A stretch of 15,699 nt of DNA from CALAZP01 sp964410725 (GTDB lineage: Bacteria; Bacteroidota; Bacteroidia; Chitinophagales; Saprospiraceae): the NCBI GenBank assembly GCA_964410725.1, contig CAYPID010000049.1:1-15699 (forward strand). The letters are read 5' to 3'. The position numbers and the translations under genes are program-made. The stretch's first letter is position 1. Each line of letters starts with the position of its first letter. Shown one piece after another: positions 1 through 7,492 of this stretch. The notes beneath the pieces were generated by a model. The model was given only the letters and a program-made list of their open reading frames with translations. It was not told the DNA's origin and did not search any database.

Positions 1-2651
1 CCTTCACAAAGCGTCAGGTCAGTCCCCAAATCAATACTATCGAGAAAATCCGTAGAAAAAATTTCAATGGTGTCAAAAATTGAACATGGTCCAAAAAAAA
101 CTTCTACAGAAAAAGTCCCATCACTTGTAACTTCAAAATTATCCGAATTCTCACCAATTAAAGGATTAGATATTCCATTTGATATTCTATACCATTGATA
201 TCCAGTTGCCGTATTATCACTAGCATTAAGAATTATGGATTCACCCTGACATATATATTGGTTTTCGCCCAAAATACCTGAGCTATTCAATCCTTGAGAA
301 TTGAATAACCAACCTTGATTATTTCCTTCATCAATACTATTGGGGCCAGGATTAATTCCACCTGGTGTTATTACTAAATCCTTAATTTTAACATAATCAG
401 CATCCACATTTATGGATGCTCCTGAATTTATAATTGCGGTTGAACCAGCTTTAGATGAGCTTATATCAATTGTGCCACTGCAATTAGAACCTCTCATCTT
501 CCAATAGGCTCCAATATCATGGATATTATTATGGTCAAATGTATATGATCTTGGGGCAGAAAAAATTAATGAATCAAAATTCCCTGAGCCATCTATAATC
601 CCATCTGTTTCAAATTCTACATATTTAAAAGAAATGTCATTTATTTTGTTGTTATCAAACTCAGATAAGATTCTACCACTTCCAAAATTCCCCGCGGTAG
701 TGGGGTAGATAAACTTGACCTTATTAAAATTAAGATCGTTATTTCCATTACTAAAAATTTCATTTCTCATTGAAAAAACCCCATTTTTAGCTGGAATCTC
801 TACGATAGAATTTCCACCATCTACAATTAAATTGTCAGAAAGAGATTGCCACATATCCAACCATGGAGAAGTTTCACTAAACCTAAAATATGACGCATTT
901 AATTTTAAAGTTTTAGGTGCGTCTCCGGAAATTAAAATTCTATCCAATAAAATATTAAAAGAATTGGAGTTTAAAGTTCCTGAATTAAAATTTAGGGTTT
1001 TAGCAATTAATTCACTCCCTAAGTTCCATTCACCTTTACCCTTAAAATTGGTATACAGTGAACTAAAATTAGAATACATTCTTATATCCTCATTTAAATC
1101 CGATGAATTGAAATATAAACCAGATGATTTAAATGTTGTCTTTGGATCTAAAAGAATACTTCCATGGACATTTACGGTTGTATTAGCATCAAAAAGTTCT
1201 AAAGATTTATTTGACTGAATTATCAAATCGTGAAAAAATATTGGAGCAACTTCAGCAGTGCTAGTTTTTATGCTTTCAACAACAATTGAATTATTTCCAT
1301 TAAAAGAAGCATCATCGAAAATAACCGTATCAAGGGAATTGGGTGGACATTCGCCCGGCAAGCCATTGCTAGATAAAGACCAATGTATTTTATTCTCATC
1401 AAACCAGTCACCACTTCCACCCACCCAGAATAATTTTCTACCCTTTCTTTCATTAGAGAAAATAAATCTTCCAATACTACTAGCGCTAACGTTACCTCCT
1501 AAATCTAAAGAATTTAACAAGGTAATATTACCAGCATTTGAAGATTGAATATCTTGTAGGGCAAAATATTCTAATGTGATTCCTGCAGCTAAATTTAAAT
1601 ATGCCGGTTGACCACCTATGCTTGATTGAATCTGTGCGTATGAAGAACAATCAGTATTGGCAATAAGATTAGAGGCTGTAAGAGTCATACCAGACTCTAA
1701 CGTTAAATAATTTCCACCTGAAAGCTGAACTATACTTGATTTCACTTGTAAATCAGTACTCATATCAGAACGATCCACCTTAATTATTCCCGATTGCTCA
1801 AATTTTAAAGAATTAAATTCAATATCTTTATCAGTAAACCTCAACAAAGGTTCTGCGCTTTCAAAAATTATATCTCCATATTCTACTTGTGTAGAATTTG
1901 AAACACTAAATGAATTGAAATTTGTAATAATGGTTACCCTTCTTGTATTTAATTCAATGTTACCATTATGAATAACATTCCACCCCAGGCCATTAGTAAT
2001 AGAATTGCTAGGGTTATTTCGCAAAACTACAACTGCAGAGGAGAAATCAACTTTAATGGATCCTCCACTAAATGACCTTACCGCAGCAGCATAAATAGTA
2101 TCAACATCTAAAACAACAGAAGCAGCATTTCTAAAAATTAATGCTGCATAGCTTTTAATGTTTTCACCACGTTTTGCATTCCAAGTTCCATTTCCATCGA
2201 ATAAAATGTTCCCAAATATTTCATGGTTAGAAAAATCGAAGGTATTCCCAAAATTATTCCCCAAGAAATTTAAATCCCCTTCAAAATCATAGACCATATC
2301 TGGAGACAGAGTAAATGATCCATAAGCATTCAAGGAAAAAGAATTTTTACCTGTGAGTTTAGGATTATTAGTCACCCCGCTCCAATTCATAGACTTAAAT
2401 TCAGCGATGGTATCAATAGTAACCGTTTGACCAGGCCCAGTAAAAGAATTTTGATCAAAATATACATCATTACCTGGTCCAGGAGGAGCCGTATGAGGAG
2501 TGCCTCCATTGGATGCAGTGGCCCAATGGTTTTGGTAATCTGACCAATCTCCATCTCCGCCGACCCAATAATATTCTTGGCCATAACTATGTGAAACAAA
2601 CCCAATTAAAGCTATTAAAATGAAAAAAGTATATCTGTTCAACAGCTGCAT
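1..2651 (-). CDS. Large secreted surface protein with two WVGG modules and Ig-like domains (3' end missing)
   Basis: An open frame of 883 codons starts at ATG 2651 and leaves the window at its 3' end without a stop. Residues 1-24 form a signal peptide (hydrophobic FFILIALIGFV core, probable cleavage after HSYG), so the product is exported. Two related modules are visible. One starts at W29 (WVGGDGDWSD, then NHW, then NDVYFDQNSF). The other starts at W409 (WVGGSGDWFD, then IHW, then DTVIFDDASF). Each is followed by several hundred Asn/Ser-rich, beta-prone residues suggestive of a right-handed beta-helix. From about residue 794 an Ig-like domain follows (C801, W820 in GYQWY, C856), and a second begins at the edge (TDLTLCEG). 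This layout is typical of Bacteroidota gliding/adhesion proteins exported by the type IX system, but the C-terminal sorting domain, if present, is outside the window. The function is probably adhesion or matrix; the substrate is unknown. No Shine-Dalgarno precedes the start. Confidence 0.85.
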   Translation of the reverse strand, partial: MQLLNRYTFFILIALIGFVSHSYGQEYYWVGGDGDWSDYQNHWATASNGGTPHTAPPGPGNDVYFDQNSFTGPGQTVTIDTIAEFKSMNWSGVTNNPKLTGKNSFSLNAYGSFTLSPDMVYDFEGDLNFLGNNFGNTFDFSNHEIFGNILFDGNGTWNAKRGENIKSYAALIFRNAASVVLDVDTIYAAAVRSFSGGSIKVDFSSAVVVLRNNPSNSITNGLGWNVIHNGNIELNTRRVTIITNFNSFSVSNSTQVEYGDIIFESAEPLLRFTDKDIEFNSLKFEQSGIIKVDRSDMSTDLQVKSSIVQLSGGNYLTLESGMTLTASNLIANTDCSSYAQIQSSIGGQPAYLNLAAGITLEYFALQDIQSSNAGNITLLNSLDLGGNVSASSIGRFIFSNERKGRKLFWVGGSGDWFDENKIHWSLSSNGLPGECPPNSLDTVIFDDASFNGNNSIVVESIKTSTAEVAPIFFHDLIIQSNKSLELFDANTTVNVHGSILLDPKTTFKSSGLYFNSSDLNEDIRMYSNFSSLYTNFKGKGEWNLGSELIAKTLNFNSGTLNSNSFNILLDRILISGDAPKTLKLNASYFRFSETSPWLDMWQSLSDNLIVDGGNSIVEIPAKNGVFSMRNEIFSNGNNDLNFNKVKFIYPTTAGNFGSGRILSEFDNNKINDISFKYVEFETDGIIDGSGNFDSLIFSAPRSYTFDHNNIHDIGAYWKMRGSNCSGTIDISSSKAGSTAIINSGASINVDADYVKIKDLVITPGGINPGPNSIDEGNNQGWLFNSQGLNSSGILGENQYICQGESIILNASDNTATGYQWYRISNGISNPLIGENSDNFEVTSDGTFSVEVFFGPCSIFDTIEIFSTDFLDSIDLGTDLTLCE

Positions 2652-2674
2652 TTCTATATTTTATATTTAGATAC

Positions 2675-2702
2675 CAAATTTAAAGTATAGAAACGAATTC
2701 AA
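2675..2702 (-). promoter_or_regulatory. Bacteroidota-type promoter of the surface-protein gene
   Basis: On the minus strand TTG (2702-2700), a 17-base spacer and TAAATTTG (2682-2675) match the TTG-N17-23-TAnnTTTG promoter form known from Flavobacterium. Transcription would begin around 2668, leaving a short leader before the ATG at 2651. This is a sequence match only; no start site has been mapped. Confidence 0.6.
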
Positions 2703-3164
2703 CCGCTAACAAATTATTTAATCTAACCGCAAAAGGTTGACATCATATTTATCATCATAAAATGTCCACCTTCTTAATCAACTATATGGCAAATTTAAAC
2801 TTCCGCTTTGTGGCCTATAAAGTGTCCAAATAATCTTTCCTTTTAAGGTTTTTAATAGTATAACCTATAAAAACTAAAGAAGCAATGGTAAACTTCCCCA
2901 CCATACGTACCATATTAAAAATTAAAGCTTACAGTATTAGAACATTCAAAACAATCTTAGTAAATGTGTTAAAACATTTTTAGATTTAAAACAACCTCAT
3001 TAATAATCATCCACCATTCACTTGGATCTACACAACCAGGAGCAGCATTCTATTTACTCTTAATATCTTGGAACATCACCATGTTTATTTGAAAGTTGGC
3101 ACTTCCAAACCAATAATGTTAATCGCGAAAAAAAATGAAAAGGCTGGATAAAATAAGGACCAAC
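2703..3164. other. Gene-free AT-rich stretch
   Basis: About 460 bases between the surface-protein promoter and the tRNA terminator. All six frames are broken by stops at short intervals. I see no tRNA-like, CRISPR-like or IS-end structure. One minus-strand stretch around 3001-3050 reads CVDPSEWWMIINEVV before a stop, but a stop also precedes it closely and there is no start codon. It may be chance or the remnant of a lost gene. Confidence 0.5.
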
Positions 3165-3191
3165 AAAAAAAGCTTCCGAATTGGAAGCTTT
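3165..3191 (-). terminator. Rho-independent terminator of tRNA-Lys
   Basis: On the minus strand, just past the tRNA 3' end, a perfect 9-bp stem (3191-3183 with 3177-3169, GC-containing AAAGCTTCC/GGAAGCTTT) closes a 5-base loop and runs into a T tract (complement of 3170-3165). It ends the tRNA transcript. The plus-strand reading has a poorer T tract (TTTCTT), so the minus orientation is favoured. Confidence 0.8.
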
Positions 3192-3195
3192 CTTG

Positions 3196-3268
3196 TGATC
3201 CCGCTGGGGCTCGAACCCAGGACCCTATCATTAAAAGTGATATGCTCTACCAGCTGAGCTACGGAATC
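3196..3268 (-). tRNA. tRNA-Lys (anticodon UUU)
   Basis: A 73-base cloverleaf on the minus strand. The acceptor stem is GATTCCG/CGGGATC with one G-U pair, the D arm is GCTC-AGCTGGTA-GAGC, and the anticodon stem TATCA/TGATA encloses the loop CTTTTAA with anticodon TTT. The T arm is CTGGG-TTCGAGC-CCCAG, and the discriminator base is A. CCA is not encoded and must be added after transcription. It decodes AAA and AAG lysine codons. It stands alone with its own promoter and terminator rather than in a tRNA cluster. Confidence 0.96.
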
Positions 3269-3290
3269 ATACCTTTTTCAAAAGGCGATG

Positions 3291-3321
3291 CAAATATAAA
3301 ATCTATTTATGCTAATTTCAA
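3291..3321 (-). promoter_or_regulatory. Promoter of tRNA-Lys
   Basis: Minus strand TTG (3321-3319), a 20-base spacer and TATATTTG (3298-3291), a full match to the Bacteroidota TAnnTTTG -7 box with a -33 TTG. The predicted start near 3284 lies about 16 bases before the mature tRNA 5' end, a plausible leader for RNase P removal. Confidence 0.65.
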
Positions 3322-3368
3322 AAAGAATGGACAATTAATACAGAAAAAATATACAATCAAACTGTAAG

Positions 3369-3743
3369 TTACTCATTCTCACCGAGTTCCTTTTCTATTT
3401 CTTCCATAAAAATATAATCAATCGATTCTGATACTGTAGGAATAATGGTCAAGATATTTTCCAATCTGGAAATTTCAATTAAATCTTTTACACTTTTACT
3501 CAGAACCCCGGTCAGAACAAATACGCCCTCTTCTCCCCACAACCTATTGGCCGTTAGTATCGCACTTAAGCCCGAAGAATCTACATATTTTACAGCAGAT
3601 AAATCTAAAATTAGATTGATAACCCCTTCGTTCTTTAAAATGACGAATTCCGATTTCAAATTAGGAGCTATGAAAGCGTTTAAGTTTTCCTCTTGCACTG
3701 AGAAAACTACATATTTGTCTTGTTTATCTACTGAGTATTTCAT
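3369..3743 (-). CDS. STAS-domain protein, anti-sigma factor antagonist type
   Basis: A 124-residue single-domain protein of the SpoIIAA/RsbV (STAS) family. The core motif is DLSAVKYVDSSGLSAIL at residues 47-63. Ser56, right after Asp55, aligns with the phosphorylated Ser56 of RsbV. Such proteins bind an anti-sigma factor or other partner when unphosphorylated and are switched off by a serine kinase. A hydrophobic strand (INLILDL) and a C-terminal helix rich in Glu (MEEIEKELGENE) complete the fold. No kinase, PP2C phosphatase or sigma factor gene is next to it, so its partner is unknown. It is divergent from clpC across 226 bases. ATG start; no Shine-Dalgarno. The family call is firm; the pathway is not. 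Confidence 0.9.
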   Translation of the reverse strand: MKYSVDKQDKYVVFSVQEENLNAFIAPNLKSEFVILKNEGVINLILDLSAVKYVDSSGLSAILTANRLWGEEGVFVLTGVLSKSVKDLIEISRLENILTIIPTVSESIDYIFMEEIEKELGENE

Positions 3744-3765
3744 TCTGTCGTATTCGTTTGTTGGA

Positions 3766-3773
3766 CAAAAATA
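3766..3773 (-). promoter_or_regulatory. -7 box of the STAS gene promoter
   Basis: TATTTTTG on the minus strand fits TAnnTTTG exactly and lies 23 bases upstream of the ATG at 3743. I see no TTG at the proper -33 distance, so this is a half-match. Confidence 0.45.
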
Positions 3774-3905
3774 GTCAAAGTTGATTATCCGTTAGTCTAA
3801 AATTAGATTTATTTGTTGGATTAAAACTGTTTCACCAAAACACCAGAAATATTTTGACTAAATTTAAAGTTGTCTTTTAATTTTTGAACATACACGCCCT
3901 AGTTT

Positions 3906-3936
3906 TTGTATTCTAGTATTATTAATAGTATTATTG
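3906..3936 (+). promoter_or_regulatory. Probable clpC promoter
   Basis: TTG (3906-3908), a 20-base spacer and TATTATTG (3929-3936), one mismatch from TAnnTTTG, would start transcription about 28 bases before the clpC ATG. The region also holds a direct repeat of TAGTATTATT (3914-3923 and 3926-3935), the second copy overlapping the -7 box, which could serve a regulator. No CtsR or HrcA (CIRCE) operator is visible. Confidence 0.4.
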
Positions 3937-3969
3937 TTTTTAGCAATTTAACCAAGCTGCAGAAAACCT

Positions 3970-6528
3970 ATGAACAGCAAACGATTTTCGCCAAAGGTCA
4001 AGCAAATTCTATCTAAGAGCCGGGATGAAGCTATTAGATTGGGACATAACTATATCGGAACAGAACACATCCTCTTGGGGATTCTTTCAGAATCTGATAC
4101 ACTGGCCATCAAAGTGCTTCAATCTCTAGATATTGACACTTCTGATATCCGTCAAACTATAGAAGATAATATCAATAGTTCCTCTGACTCCAATAATAAA
4201 TTACATGTTGGAAGTCTTCCTCTTAACACCCAAGCCGAAAAGGTTTTGAAGGTTACTTTTTTGGAAGCCAAACAACTAAAGAGTGAGGAGATTTGTCCAG
4301 AACATATTTTCTTGTCTATGCTTAAAAACAACGATAACACAGCTTCTAAGGTCTTGAACCAATTTGATGTGGATTACGATATTTACAAGGCTGAATTAGA
4401 GTATGTCAAACAAGAGCAAGACTTTTCAACCAAAGCTGACCCTACATTTCAAGGTCCATCAGAACCAGAGGATGCATTCGAAGAGGAGGAATCAACTTCC
4501 AGCAGATTTCAGCAGAGAAAGGCGGGTAATAAATCTAGAACTCCAGTACTAGATAACTTCGGAAGGGATATCACCAAGCTTGCTGAAGAGGATAAATTGG
4601 ATCCCATCATTGGTAGGGAAAACGAAATAGAGCGGGTTTCTCAAATCCTCAGTAGAAGAAAGAAAAATAATCCTATACTCATAGGCGAGCCTGGTGTTGG
4701 AAAAACTGCAATTGTAGAAGGCTTAGCCTTGCGGATTATGCAACGCAAAGTTTCCCGAACGCTCTTTAACAAAAGAATTGTTATGCTGGATTTAGCTGCT
4801 CTTGTGGCAGGGACTAAATATCGCGGTCAATTTGAAGAGCGGATGAAAGCCATAATGAATGAGCTTGAAAAAACCCGAGATGTTATTTTGTTTATCGACG
4901 AAATACATACCATTGTTGGTGCAGGAGGGGCAACAGGTTCTCTTGACGCCTCTAATATTTTCAAACCAGCCTTAGCAAGGGGTGAATTGCAGTGTATTGG
5001 CGCTTCAACTTTAGATGAATATAGGCAACATATAGAAAAAGATGGGGCTTTAGACAGAAGGTTTCAGAAGGTTATTGTTGAACCTCCTTCGGCTGAAGAA
5101 GCGATTAATATATTGCACAATATCAAACCCAAATATGAAGACTTTCACAATGTCACCTATACAGACGAGGCAATTGCAGCATGCGTCAAATTAAGTGACA
5201 GGTACATTACCGACCGGTTCTTACCCGATAAAGCCATTGACGTGCTAGATGAAGTTGGAGCAAGAGTACACTTAAAAAATATTCATGTTCCCAAACACAT
5301 TGAGGACCTAGAAAAAAGTATTGAGGATGTCAAGGACGAAAAGAATCAAGCTGTAAAAAATCAGCAGTATGAAAAAGCTGCAGATCTGCGAGATAAGGAA
5401 TCCAAATTGATTCGTCAATTGGACTATGCTAAAGTTCAATGGGAAGAAGACGCCAAGTCTAAAAAATACCCAGTGAATGAAGAAAACATAGCTGAGGTTG
5501 TATCTATGATGACCAGTATTCCAGTCAAAAGAGTGGCTCAAAGCGAGGGGAAAAAGTTGGTGGGAATGCAAAAAGACCTACAATCTGTAATTATTGGTCA
5601 GGATGAGGCTATCGCCAAAATCACCAAAGCTATACAAAGAAATAGAGTTGGATTAAAAGACCCTAACAAACCAATAGGATCCTTTATATTCCTTGGCCCA
5701 ACTGGCGTTGGTAAAACGGAATTGGCCAAAGCTTTAGCTCGTTACATGTTTGATTCTGATGATGTTTTAATCAGAATCGATATGAGTGAATACATGGAGA
5801 AATTCTCAGTGAGTAGACTCATTGGAGCACCTCCGGGTTACGTGGGTTACGAGGAAGGAGGACAATTGACAGAAAAAGTGAGAAGAAAACCCTATTCAGT
5901 GATTCTTTTGGATGAAATCGAGAAAGCTCATCCAGATGTATTCAATATATTGCTCCAGGTATTGGATGATGGTCAATTAACCGATGGATTGGGAAGAAAA
6001 ATAGATTTCAAAAATACCCTAATTATTATGACCTCTAATATTGGGGTTAGACAGTTGAAAGATTTTGGGCAAGGAGTAGGTTTCGCTACCAAGGCACGAC
6101 AAGACAATGCTGAAGAACACTCTAGAAGTGTAATTCAAAGTGCTTTAAAACGAACCTTCTCACCGGAATTCCTCAATAGAATCGATGATGTAGTCATCTT
6201 TAATAGCTTGGGACAAGATGAAATTTTCAAAATCATCGATATAGTGCTGCAAGATTTAAAAACCCGTTTAAATGGAATGGAATTCTCTTTATCCTTAAAC
6301 AAGGAGGCGAAAAAATTTGTCGCAGACAAAGGTTTCGACCCACAATTTGGAGCGAGACCCCTACACAGAGCTATCCAAAAGTACATCGAGGATCCTTTAG
6401 CGGAATTTTTACTATCAGAGAATCCTAAGCCTGGTTCAGAATTAACTGCATCTTTAAATAAGGAAAAAGACGGTTTGAAGATTGCCCTCAAAAAGCAAGT
6501 AAAATCTGATTCTGACGTAGAACAATAA
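3970..6528 (+). CDS. clpC: ATP-dependent Clp protease ATP-binding subunit ClpC
   Basis: An 852-residue class I Hsp100 unfoldase that feeds proteins to ClpP in the cytoplasm. Two Clp_N repeats occupy residues 5-145; E32 (GTEH) and E111 (PEH) align with the phosphoarginine-binding glutamates of Bacillus ClpC. AAA-1 has Walker A GEPGVGKT (239-246) and Walker B ILFIDE (306-311). The UVR-type middle domain is near 450-485 (YEKAADLRDKE), which separates ClpC from ClpA and ClpB. AAA-2 has Walker A GPTGVGKT (576-583) and Walker B VILLDE (644-649). The ClpP-docking loop is VGF at 703-705, so it can partner ClpP. The D2 small domain ends the protein and an acidic tail follows. Length is normal for Bacteroidota ClpC. 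No clpP, mcsA or mcsB is nearby. It is followed after 75 bases by infC. Essential motifs are all intact. Confidence 0.97.
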   Translation: MNSKRFSPKVKQILSKSRDEAIRLGHNYIGTEHILLGILSESDTLAIKVLQSLDIDTSDIRQTIEDNINSSSDSNNKLHVGSLPLNTQAEKVLKVTFLEAKQLKSEEICPEHIFLSMLKNNDNTASKVLNQFDVDYDIYKAELEYVKQEQDFSTKADPTFQGPSEPEDAFEEEESTSSRFQQRKAGNKSRTPVLDNFGRDITKLAEEDKLDPIIGRENEIERVSQILSRRKKNNPILIGEPGVGKTAIVEGLALRIMQRKVSRTLFNKRIVMLDLAALVAGTKYRGQFEERMKAIMNELEKTRDVILFIDEIHTIVGAGGATGSLDASNIFKPALARGELQCIGASTLDEYRQHIEKDGALDRRFQKVIVEPPSAEEAINILHNIKPKYEDFHNVTYTDEAIAACVKLSDRYITDRFLPDKAIDVLDEVGARVHLKNIHVPKHIEDLEKSIEDVKDEKNQAVKNQQYEKAADLRDKESKLIRQLDYAKVQWEEDAKSKKYPVNEENIAEVVSMMTSIPVKRVAQSEGKKLVGMQKDLQSVIIGQDEAIAKITKAIQRNRVGLKDPNKPIGSFIFLGPTGVGKTELAKALARYMFDSDDVLIRIDMSEYMEKFSVSRLIGAPPGYVGYEEGGQLTEKVRRKPYSVILLDEIEKAHPDVFNILLQVLDDGQLTDGLGRKIDFKNTLIIMTSNIGVRQLKDFGQGVGFATKARQDNAEEHSRSVIQSALKRTFSPEFLNRIDDVVIFNSLGQDEIFKIIDIVLQDLKTRLNGMEFSLSLNKEAKKFVADKGFDPQFGARPLHRAIQKYIEDPLAEFLLSENPKPGSELTASLNKEKDGLKIALKKQVKSDSDVEQ

Positions 6529-6556
6529 ATTAATAATAATAAAAAGCTTTTTTAAT

Positions 6557-6564
6557 TATTTTTG
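6557..6564 (+). promoter_or_regulatory. -7 box of an infC promoter
   Basis: TATTTTTG matches TAnnTTTG and is followed by GC. It lies 40 bases before the infC start in the 75-base clpC-infC gap. No TTG is seen 17-23 bases upstream. It suggests that the translation genes can be transcribed apart from clpC. Confidence 0.4.
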
Positions 6565-6603
6565 CGAGAGTAAAGCAACAAGAAATTTAAACGCACTTAA
6601 ATA

Positions 6604-7179
6604 TTGGCTAAAAAAACTAAAGAACAAGCAAAGGGACAAGAATTCAGAATCAATGATCGAATTAGAGTTCCCGAGATACGAATTGTAGGTGAAAATTTAG
6701 ATCTCATTAGTGAAGCAGCTGGAAAAACCATAGAAGCTGGATCTGTTTACAACACCAGAGATGTCTTATCCTGGGCCGAAAAAGTTGAATTGGATTTAGT
6801 AGAAATATCCCCAAACGCTTCTCCCCCTGTCGTGAGAGTTGTTGATTTCAATAAGTTTCTTTACGAAAGGAAAAAGAAAGACAAGGAGTTAAAGGCTAAG
6901 ACGGTTAAAACAGTCATCAAAGAAATCCGATTTGGACCCAATACAGATGAACATGATTTTGACTTCAAATTGAAACATGCCAAAAATTTCTTGGAAGATG
7001 GAGCAAAAGTAAAAGCTTACGTTCATTTCCGAGGTAGAACTATCGTATTCAAAGATAGAGGAGAACTATTACTTTTGAGATTCCTAAAAGAATTAGAAGA
7101 ATTCGGATCTGCTGAATCCCTTCCAAAAATGGAAGGAAGAAGGATGATGGTAATTGTTTCACCTAAAAAGAAGAAATAA
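6604..7179 (+). CDS. infC: Translation initiation factor IF-3, non-ATG start
   Basis: A 191-residue IF-3, which binds the 30S subunit, blocks premature 50S joining and rejects wrong start codons. The N domain runs from INDRIRVPEIR (16-26) to DLVEISPNASPPV (64-76) and DFNKFLYE (81-88). The basic linker KKKDKELKAK follows, then the C domain with IKEIRFGPNTDEHDFDFK and FRGRTIVFKDRG. The start is unusual: a TAA stop at 6598-6600 is followed by ATA (6601) and TTG (6604), and the frame has no ATG before residue 174. TTG is chosen here; ATA is possible. Around residues 30-50 the N domain is about ten residues longer than in E. coli IF-3, and the usual PPVCR is PPVVR. It heads the conserved infC-rpmI-rplT order; thrS is absent upstream. 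Confidence 0.95.
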   Translation: MAKKTKEQAKGQEFRINDRIRVPEIRIVGENLDLISEAAGKTIEAGSVYNTRDVLSWAEKVELDLVEISPNASPPVVRVVDFNKFLYERKKKDKELKAKTVKTVIKEIRFGPNTDEHDFDFKLKHAKNFLEDGAKVKAYVHFRGRTIVFKDRGELLLLRFLKELEEFGSAESLPKMEGRRMMVIVSPKKKK

Positions 7180-7202
7180 TACTAATTATCTCAAGTATTT
7201 TC

Positions 7203-7211
7203 TATCTTTGC
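7203..7211 (+). promoter_or_regulatory. -7 box of an internal rpmI-rplT promoter
   Basis: TATCTTTGC is an exact TAnnTTTG box with the favoured following C. It lies in the 54-base infC-rpmI gap, 23 bases before the rpmI ATG. No good TTG is seen 17-23 bases upstream. It would let the two ribosomal proteins be made independently of infC. Confidence 0.5.
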
Positions 7212-7233
7212 AGTCCATTTAAAAATTACAGCT

Positions 7234-7428
7234 ATGCCTAAAATGAAAACCCATTCAAGTGCCAAGAAGAGATTCAAGGTAACTGGCTCGGGAAAAGTAA
7301 AAAGGTTTCAAGCCAACACTTCTCACTTGATGAGAAAAAAAAGTAAGAAAGCTAAGTTACGATTATCTGGATCTACACTAGTCAGTGAAGCAGATCAGAA
7401 AAGAGTGCTTAGGATGTTGAATCTTTAA
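7234..7428 (+). CDS. rpmI: 50S ribosomal protein L35
   Basis: 64 residues, the usual bacterial L35 length. The start MPKMKTHSSAKKRFKVTGSG and the following GKVKRFQANTSHLMRKKS are hallmark L35 sequence, strongly basic for binding 23S rRNA. It lies between infC (54 bases) and rplT (64 bases), the standard order. ATG start fixed by the conserved MPKMKT terminus. No anomalies. Confidence 0.97.
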   Translation: MPKMKTHSSAKKRFKVTGSGKVKRFQANTSHLMRKKSKKAKLRLSGSTLVSEADQKRVLRMLNL

Positions 7429-7441
7429 TTTTAACGAGGAT

Positions 7442-7472
7442 ACAGGTGAAGCGAAAATTTATTTTCCCCTGT
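7442..7472 (+). promoter_or_regulatory. Two-part hairpin in the rpmI-rplT spacer
   Basis: The spacer can fold with an outer stem ACAGG/CCTGT (7442-7446 with 7468-7472) and an inner stem GAAAA/TTTTC (7453-7457 with 7462-7466) around the loop TTTA. It sits 20 bases before the rplT ATG. It could be a translational operator for L20, a known autoregulator in E. coli and Bacillus, but those operators lie elsewhere in the operon and this link is inference. No T tract follows, so it is not a terminator. Confidence 0.35.
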
Positions 7473-7492
7473 GTTGAACTAAAAACAAAAAT

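Noticed and set aside
715..1548. Plus-strand open frames of 167 and 96 codons
   Set aside because: They lie antisense to the surface-protein gene, whose frame has a signal peptide, repeated motifs and an Ig-like domain. Their translations are low-complexity Leu/Ser/Lys text with no family resemblance.
2387..2605. Minus-strand 72-codon frame
   Set aside because: It is another frame of the surface-protein N-terminus on the same strand, with no start context or recognisable sequence.
3001..3050. Possible pseudogene fragment (CVDPSEWWMIINEVV)
   Set aside because: It is under 30 codons, bounded by stops on both sides, has no start, and I cannot match it to a family.
3445..3774. Plus-strand 109-codon frame
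   Set aside because: It is antisense to the STAS gene, whose family motif is unmistakable.
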